This document shows positions 6,018-9,792 of a stretch of DNA of 9,792 nt, piece after piece. Position numbers and translations under genes: made by a program. Origin of the DNA: Chloroflexota bacterium (GTDB lineage: Bacteria; Chloroflexota; Limnocylindria; Limnocylindrales; CSP1-4). How positions within the stretch are numbered: position 1 is the first letter of the stretch; the number at the start of each line of letters is the position of its first letter. The stretch spans positions 1 through 9,792 of the forward strand of contig JAICUV010000117.1 of the NCBI GenBank assembly GCA_025935655.1, in the 5' to 3' direction. Below the pieces are notes generated by a model. That model was not told the origin of the DNA. It saw only the letters and a list, made by a program, of their open reading frames with translations, and ran no database searches.

Positions 6018-6034
6018 GTTTGCGAGCGACCGCG

Positions 6035-6698
6035 CTAGATGACCTGGTAGATGGCGGCCGTCCCGAAGCTGTCATTCAAGCCGGGATTCGAGTACGACAC
6101 CGAGAGCGCGCCCAAGCTGATCGACACCGACACGACGGAGCCGCCGCGGTTGGCCTCGTACCAGAAGGCAGCCCCGATGTTCTTGCCGGTCGAGCTGCAG
6201 GCAGACGTGCGCACGACTTCGAGCCTGGTCGTTCCCCGGTCGGCCATGGAGGTGAAGTTCGTCGTGTAATCCGCGACGTTCCACTGGACGTCGCTGCCCG
6301 GGTGCATGCCCCGCAGCGAGCCGAGCCCGGTCGACCCACCGCCCATCTTGTACGTCCAGATCGCCTGGTTCTGCATCTTGGTGCAGGTGCTCGCGGAGAT
6401 GGCGATCGCCGCAATGTCCACGGGTGCGCCCTGCCCCGCCCAACGATCCGGGAAGTCCCACGTCCCCCAGAACTGGACGCCGTTGCTGGTCACGATCTTC
6501 GTGATGTACCGCTGGGGTGCCGGCATTGCAGAGAGGATCACGACATCGCCGCTCTCCGCCGCAGCCAGGGCGCGAGCGTCGGCGTCGGCGGCGGCCTTGA
6601 CGCGGGCCGCAGCCTCGGCCGCGGTGATATCAGCCGGCCGCGGCGATCGACGCAACGAGTCCCACCAACAGCGGCTTGCGCGACGTGCCGACCAGCAT
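6035..6698 (-). CDS. Secreted protein of unknown function with an apparent frameshift after the signal peptide
   Basis: The best start is ATG at 6698, preceded by AGGGGGAG (6703-6710). It encodes a convincing signal peptide of 22 residues (MLVGTSRKPLLVGL, then VASIAAAG) and then hits TGA at 6630-6632. The neighbouring frame continues from the same point without interruption (DITAAEAAARVKAAADADAR...) for 198 codons to TAG at 6035. That second frame alone can begin only at a GTG (6703) inside the Shine-Dalgarno site, or at an unsupported TTG, and its N-terminus (MQCWSARRASRCWW) has no secretion signal. Skipping one base at the TGA joins the two into a sensible secreted protein of about 220 residues. 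The mature part has an Ala-rich helix, then a beta-rich domain with WGTWDFPDRW, two cysteines (STCTKMQ and TSACSSTG) and a C-terminal AAIYQVI. I do not recognise the domain. The cause may be mutation, recoding or sequence error. Confidence 0.65.
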
Positions 6699-6743
6699 TG
6701 CACTCCCCCTGGCGGGATCGGTCAACAGCCGATTGACTCACAT

Positions 6744-6773
6744 CCTCGCGGAGGAGCCGGCGTGGCCGCGAGG
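6744..6773. other. 8-bp stem-loop between the cupin stop and the secreted-protein start
   Basis: CCTCGCGG (6744-6751) and CCGCGAGG (6766-6773) form a perfect 8-bp stem with a 14-nt loop. It lies about 70 nt past the end of the hydroxylase operon and about 45 nt before the secreted-protein start. It could terminate the operon or belong to the leader of the next gene. The 139-bp gap also has a small repeat GTCAA-N7-TTGAC (6721-6737) just upstream of that gene's Shine-Dalgarno site. No T-run is present. Confidence 0.35.
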
Positions 6774-6842
6774 GACATTGGGCCTGTTCGGGCGGTCCCA
6801 GAGCGCCGATCGTCGCCCACGAGCATGGGACATGCCGTGCCC

Positions 6843-7253
6843 TCAGACGATTCGGTCCGCCTCGCCCGACGCGTCGAACGCGGTGTGCATCATGCCCAGG
6901 GACGGATCCGGCCCCTTGAACCCCACCAGGTACTCCAGCCGGATCGGCGCGAAGCACTCGTAGAACACGACGTCCTCGTCGCCCAGCTGGCGGAACGCGT
7001 GGATCCAGTTGGACGGGATGACGAGCAGCGAGCCCGGCCCCACCTCGCGCTCCTCGCCCGCGACCTTCGCCCACAGGCGGCCGGACTCCACGAGCATGAT
7101 CTGCTCCGCCTCGTGGCTGTGCTCCGGGATCACGACGCCGTCGCGGTACACGATGCGGGTCATCATGACCTTCTCGCCGGACACGGTCTGGCGGTAGACG
7201 CCCTTGACGTACTCGACGGTCGGGAACTCGTCCCAGCTCGTGATCTGGCTCAC
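6843..7253 (-). CDS. Small single-domain cupin protein, last gene of the molybdenum-hydroxylase operon
   Basis: A 136-residue protein, the usual size for a one-domain cupin. Motif 1 is visible as IPEHSHEAEQIMLVESGRL (residues 42-60), with H45 and H47 as likely metal ligands and the E50-Q51 pair near the usual glutamate position. Motif 2 is VGPGSLLVIPSNWIHAF (71-87), giving H85 as the next ligand. A metal-binding beta-barrel is therefore expected; whether it acts as an enzyme or only binds ligand is not visible. The GTG start overlaps the stop of the molybdopterin gene by 4 nt (GTGA, 7250-7253), and a strong AAGGAGG at 7261-7267 lies 7 nt upstream, so it is certainly co-expressed with the dehydrogenase. 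Possible roles are handling the hydroxylated product (ring opening, isomerisation) or binding a pathway intermediate; both are inference from context. Confidence 0.88.
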   Translation of the reverse strand: MSQITSWDEFPTVEYVKGVYRQTVSGEKVMMTRIVYRDGVVIPEHSHEAEQIMLVESGRLWAKVAGEEREVGPGSLLVIPSNWIHAFRQLGDEDVVFYECFAPIRLEYLVGFKGPDPSLGMMHTAFDASGEADRIV

Positions 7254-8275
7254 GCGACGTCCTCCTTCGTGCCGGCGGCGGCCAGCGCGTCGAGCCCGCG
7301 GAGGATGTCCTCGGGGCGGATGGGCAGGTGGTCGATCCGGACGCCGGTCGCGTCGAAGATGGCGTTGGCGATGGCCGGGATCGGCGAGTTCGCGGTCATC
7401 TCCCCCACCCCCTTGGCGCCGTACGGGCCGTTGGCCGACGGGATCTCGAGGACGACCGCCTCGATCAGGGGCGTCTCGCCGGCACCCGGCATCAGGTACT
7501 CCGCGAAGTCCTTGGGGCTGTGCGAGCGGTCCGGGTAGTAGGGCTCCGTGGTCTCGTACAGCGCGTGGGACATGCCCATCCACGCGCCGCCCACGATCTG
7601 CCCCTGGACGAGCGCCGGGTTGACCTGCTGGCCCACCTCGTACGCGCTCCGGATCGAGATCACGCGCACGACGCCGGTCTCCGTGTCCACCTCGACCTCG
7701 GCGACCGTGCACGCGTACGCCTGGGTTGAGTCCGGGTCCATGGCGCCCGTCTCCGGGTCCACCTCGCTCTTGGGCTTCATGAACACGCCCCGGCCGGCGA
7801 TCGTGCGGCCGTACTGGAACTGGGCGCGCGACGCGAGGTCGGCGATCGCGAGCTTCTTCGTCGGTGAGCCCGCCACCTCCACGTTCCCCCGGCCGTCGAG
7901 CACGAGGTCCGCGACCGACACCTCGAGCTCCTCGGACGCGAGCTGGAGGACGGCCTCGCGCGCCTCGAGCGCGGCCATCTTCACGGCATTGCCCACGCGG
8001 TGCGTGCCGCGGCTCGCGAACGTGCCCATGCAGTGCGGGCCCGTGTCCGTGTCCGCCGTGTCCACCACGATCTGGTCGTACGGCACGCCGAGCGCCTCCG
8101 CGGCGACCTGGGCGACGACGGTCTTGAGCCCCTGGCCCAGGTCCGTGGACGAGAGCACGACGTTGAACGAGCCGCTCGTCGTCGCGTGGACGAGCGCCTG
8201 GGTCGGGTCGCCGCCCAGGTTCATGCCGGTGGGATAGTTGACGGCGGCCATCCCGGTGCCGCGCAGCAGTGCCAT
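7250..8275 (-). CDS. Molybdopterin-binding subunit, C-terminal half (medium subunit, NdhM-like) of a xanthine/nicotinate dehydrogenase-type hydroxylase
   Basis: A 341-residue protein equal to the second Mo-cofactor domain of xanthine-dehydrogenase family large subunits. Visible family landmarks are NYPTGMNLGGDPTQALVH (13-30), the cofactor-binding D-L-G-Q-G-L (45-50), HCMGTFASRGTHRVGNA (81-97) and the catalytic loop G-A-K-G-V-G-E (286-292). E292 in that loop is the base that activates the Mo-bound water. The end, SPIPAIANAIFDATG then LPIRPEDIL, is also typical. The first domain is encoded separately by the preceding gene, whose stop is only 2 nt from this ATG. A CGGAGGG site (8284-8290) lies 8 nt before the ATG, so this is a separately initiated gene. 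Nicotinate dehydrogenase of Eubacterium barkeri has the same L/M division with similar sizes. The substrate cannot be read from the sequence: purines, nicotinate, other N-heterocycles or aldehydes are possible. Confidence 0.88.
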   Translation of the reverse strand: MALLRGTGMAAVNYPTGMNLGGDPTQALVHATTSGSFNVVLSSTDLGQGLKTVVAQVAAEALGVPYDQIVVDTADTDTGPHCMGTFASRGTHRVGNAVKMAALEAREAVLQLASEELEVSVADLVLDGRGNVEVAGSPTKKLAIADLASRAQFQYGRTIAGRGVFMKPKSEVDPETGAMDPDSTQAYACTVAEVEVDTETGVVRVISIRSAYEVGQQVNPALVQGQIVGGAWMGMSHALYETTEPYYPDRSHSPKDFAEYLMPGAGETPLIEAVVLEIPSANGPYGAKGVGEMTANSPIPAIANAIFDATGVRIDHLPIRPEDILRGLDALAAAGTKEDVA

Positions 8276-8277
8276 CG

Positions 8278-9624
8278 TCAGCGCCCTCCGTCCTGCGTGG
8301 CCCGCGGGGCCGAGGTCATCGCCCGCAGGTCCGCCGGCAGCTCGTGGCCCACCAGCTCCGCCGCCGCCTGCATCGTCTCGATCAGCGTGGCATCCGCGAC
8401 GATCTTGCGATGTGGCTTCGTGTCGCCGTTCCGGTGGGCGTTGCGGAACCGGAGCTCCCACGGGTCGATGTCCAACTGGCGCGCGATCTTGTCCATCTGG
8501 ACCTCGACCGCCCACGAGCCCATCGTCACGCCGAAGCCGCGCATGGCCGACGTCGGGGTGCGGTTGGTGTAGATGCAGTAGCCGTCGATCCAGACGTTGG
8601 GGATCCGGTACGGGCCGGCCGCGTTGGCCGCGAACTTGGTCACCGCGTACGGGGTCTGGCGGCTGTAGGCGCCGCAGTCCATGTACCCGGTCACCTTGCG
8701 CGCGACGATCGTCCCGTCGCGCATCACGCCGTCCTTGTAGCGGAGGATCTCCGGGCTGCGCGTGGAGCTGACCTGCATCTCCTCCTGCCGGTTGTAGACG
8801 TAGCGCACCGGCCGGCCGGTCTTCATCGCCCCGAGCGTGGCCAGCGGCTCGACGATGACGTCCACCTTGCCGCCGAACCCGCCGCCCACCATGCCGCCCA
8901 CGAACCGCAGCCGGTTCGCCTGGAGCTGGAGGATGATCGAGGTGTTGTCGAGGCTGAAGTAGATCGCCTGGGTGTTGGTGTAGACGGTGTACCGGCCGTT
9001 GGGCTCGGGGACCGCGACGCAGCCCGTTGTCTCGAGTGGGGCGTGCTCGATCGGCCCGGTCCGGTACTCGCCCTCGACGATGTGGTCGGCCTGCGCGAAG
9101 CCGGCGTCCACATCGCCCAGGCGGACGCGCCGGCACTCGTGGCCCTCGTACATGAACGTGTTGTTGCCCCAGTGGGTCACGACCGGGGCGTCCGGCGCGA
9201 GCGCCTCGTCCATGTCGAAGACCGCGGGGAGCTCCTCGAGGTCCAGGCGGACCGCGGCGACGGCCTCGTAGGCCGCGGCCTCGGTCTCGGCGAGGATCGC
9301 CACGATCGGCTCGCCCTTGTACCGGACGCGGTCCACGGCGAGGACGAACTCCTCCTCGGGCTCGACGCCGATGAGCCCCAGGATCGTGTACACGTTGTGC
9401 GGGACGTCCTCGTGGGTGAGCGCCCGCACGAAGCCCGGCACGCGCTCGGCCGCGGACAGGTCCACGCCCCGGATCCGCGCGTGGTGGAGCGGGCTGCGGA
9501 CGACCTTGAGGTGGAGCATCCGCGGGAAGGTGAGGTCGGTGGAGTACTGGGCGCGCCCGGTGACGAAGCCCACGCCGTCCGAGCGCTGGACGGACCGGCC
9601 GACGACGTGCATCTCGGCGCTCAT
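8278..9624 (-). CDS. Molybdopterin-binding subunit, N-terminal half (large subunit, NdhL-like) of a xanthine/nicotinate dehydrogenase-type hydroxylase
   Basis: A 448-residue protein. Residues about 18-131 are the aldehyde oxidase/xanthine dehydrogenase a/b hammerhead domain (GRAQYSTDL, then LHLKVVRSPLHHARI and V-D-R-V-R-Y-K-G-E-P-I). Residues about 158-400 are the first Mo-cofactor domain, with IEHAPLETTGCVA, the cofactor loop G-G-G-F-G-G-K (247-253) and the active-site loop A-M-R-G-F-G (360-365). The CO dehydrogenase signature AYxCSFR is absent, so this is not a CO dehydrogenase. The protein stops after a Pro/Arg/Gly-poor-structure tail (TSAPRATQDGGR), exactly at the linker between the two Mo domains; a normal fused subunit would run to about 750-790 residues. 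The ATG at 9624 overlaps the [2Fe-2S] gene stop (ATGA, 9621-9624), with GGAGG at 9632-9636, 7 nt upstream. Together with the next gene it should make one L/M heterodimer. Sizes near 49 and 36 kDa resemble nicotinate dehydrogenase NdhL and NdhM. Confidence 0.9.
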   Translation of the reverse strand: MSAEMHVVGRSVQRSDGVGFVTGRAQYSTDLTFPRMLHLKVVRSPLHHARIRGVDLSAAERVPGFVRALTHEDVPHNVYTILGLIGVEPEEEFVLAVDRVRYKGEPIVAILAETEAAAYEAVAAVRLDLEELPAVFDMDEALAPDAPVVTHWGNNTFMYEGHECRRVRLGDVDAGFAQADHIVEGEYRTGPIEHAPLETTGCVAVPEPNGRYTVYTNTQAIYFSLDNTSIILQLQANRLRFVGGMVGGGFGGKVDVIVEPLATLGAMKTGRPVRYVYNRQEEMQVSSTRSPEILRYKDGVMRDGTIVARKVTGYMDCGAYSRQTPYAVTKFAANAAGPYRIPNVWIDGYCIYTNRTPTSAMRGFGVTMGSWAVEVQMDKIARQLDIDPWELRFRNAHRNGDTKPHRKIVADATLIETMQAAAELVGHELPADLRAMTSAPRATQDGGR

Positions 9625-9792
9625 CGTGCCGCCTCCGCGGCGGCGGCCGCCTCGATGGCCCCCACGATCGGCGTGTACCCCGTGCACCGGCAGACGTTGC
9701 CCGACAGCGCCTCCACGATCTCGTCGTGGCTGGGGGCGGGGTTGTGCTCGAGGAGCGCGCACGCGAGGAGCTCCATCCCCGGCGTGCAGTAG
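9621..9792 (-). CDS. [2Fe-2S] iron-sulfur subunit of the molybdenum hydroxylase (3' end only)
   Basis: The gene is cut by the window edge; the last 56 codons are present. The readable end is YCTPGMELLACALLEHNPAP, then a helix ending EALSGN, then VCRCTGYTPIVGAIEAA. The cysteines of Y-C-T-P-G and of N-V-C-R-C-T-G-Y are ligands of the proximal [2Fe-2S] cluster in the alpha-helical (Fer2_2) domain of this family. The cluster passes electrons from the Mo site to the second cluster and on to FAD or another acceptor. The plant-ferredoxin-like N-terminal domain lies outside. The stop overlaps the next start by 4 nt (ATGA). Gene order (FeS, Mo large, Mo medium) is that of nicotinate-dehydrogenase-type operons, so a FAD-subunit gene is expected beyond the window. 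Confidence 0.92.
   Translation of the reverse strand, partial: YCTPGMELLACALLEHNPAPSHDEIVEALSGNVCRCTGYTPIVGAIEAAAAAEAAR

Noticed and set aside
8281..9136. A fused - strand frame extending the second molybdopterin gene upstream to 9136
   Set aside because: The extension runs out of frame over the large-subunit gene and reads as Arg/Gly/His-rich nonsense. The real start is ATG at 8275 with its own ribosome binding site.
8278..9624. CO dehydrogenase large subunit (CoxL)
   Set aside because: The AYxCSFR active-site loop is missing; the corresponding loop reads AMRGFG, and the subunit is split in two.
8269..9792. 507-codon open frame on the + strand opposite the molybdopterin large subunit
   Set aside because: The peptide is Arg/Ala/His/Val-rich with no recognisable motifs, and the opposite strand encodes clear Mo-hydroxylase motifs. 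It is a GC-driven antisense frame.

Overview
The window is very GC-rich bacterial DNA. Genes are packed tightly, many start codons overlap the previous stop, GTG and TTG starts occur, and Shine-Dalgarno sites are good. The gene content (ECF sigma cluster, molybdenum hydroxylase operon, TMEM175-type channel, an XRE protein with a C-terminal extension) fits a high-GC environmental lineage such as Chloroflexota or Actinomycetota. That placement is an impression from protein style, not a test. Only the first gene is on the + strand; all other genes are on the - strand.

Layout. (1) 217-987 (+): a secreted or membrane-anchored SIMPL/DUF541 protein. It converges on the next cluster across a perfect 13-bp stem-loop. 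(2) 1056-2929 (-): a three-gene unit read ECF sigma factor, then a membrane protein in the anti-sigma position, then a lipoprotein. The last two share the same extracytoplasmic domain, so this looks like a signalling cassette with a duplicated sensor-type domain. (3) 3074-3730 (-): an XRE-type helix-turn-helix protein with an uncharacterised C-terminal domain. It is preceded by a 324-bp gap (3731-4054) holding a 152-bp nested inverted-repeat element with many TTCCG/CGGAA motifs. (4) 4055-5808 (-): a TMEM175-family (DUF1211) channel-like protein translationally coupled to a His-rich cation diffusion facilitator (CDF) transporter. This is a likely ion-homeostasis operon with an inverted repeat in its upstream region. 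(5) 6035-6698 (-): a secreted protein of unknown function. Its good start site and signal peptide lie in a different frame from the rest of the protein, which indicates a frameshift. (6) 6843-9792 (-): the distal part of a molybdenum-hydroxylase operon in the xanthine/nicotinate dehydrogenase family. It runs from the 3' end of a [2Fe-2S] subunit, through a molybdopterin subunit split over two genes, to a small cupin. Every junction is an overlap or a 2-nt gap.

How the genes work together. The hydroxylase genes would build one Mo/Fe-S enzyme that hydroxylates an N-heterocycle or aldehyde; a FAD subunit is expected upstream, outside the window. The L/M split of the Mo subunit resembles nicotinate dehydrogenase of Eubacterium barkeri. 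The sigma cluster probably senses an envelope signal through the shared domain. I see no tRNA, rRNA, CRISPR array or complete transposase gene. The least explained items are the duplicated sensor domain of the sigma cassette and the nested inverted-repeat element.
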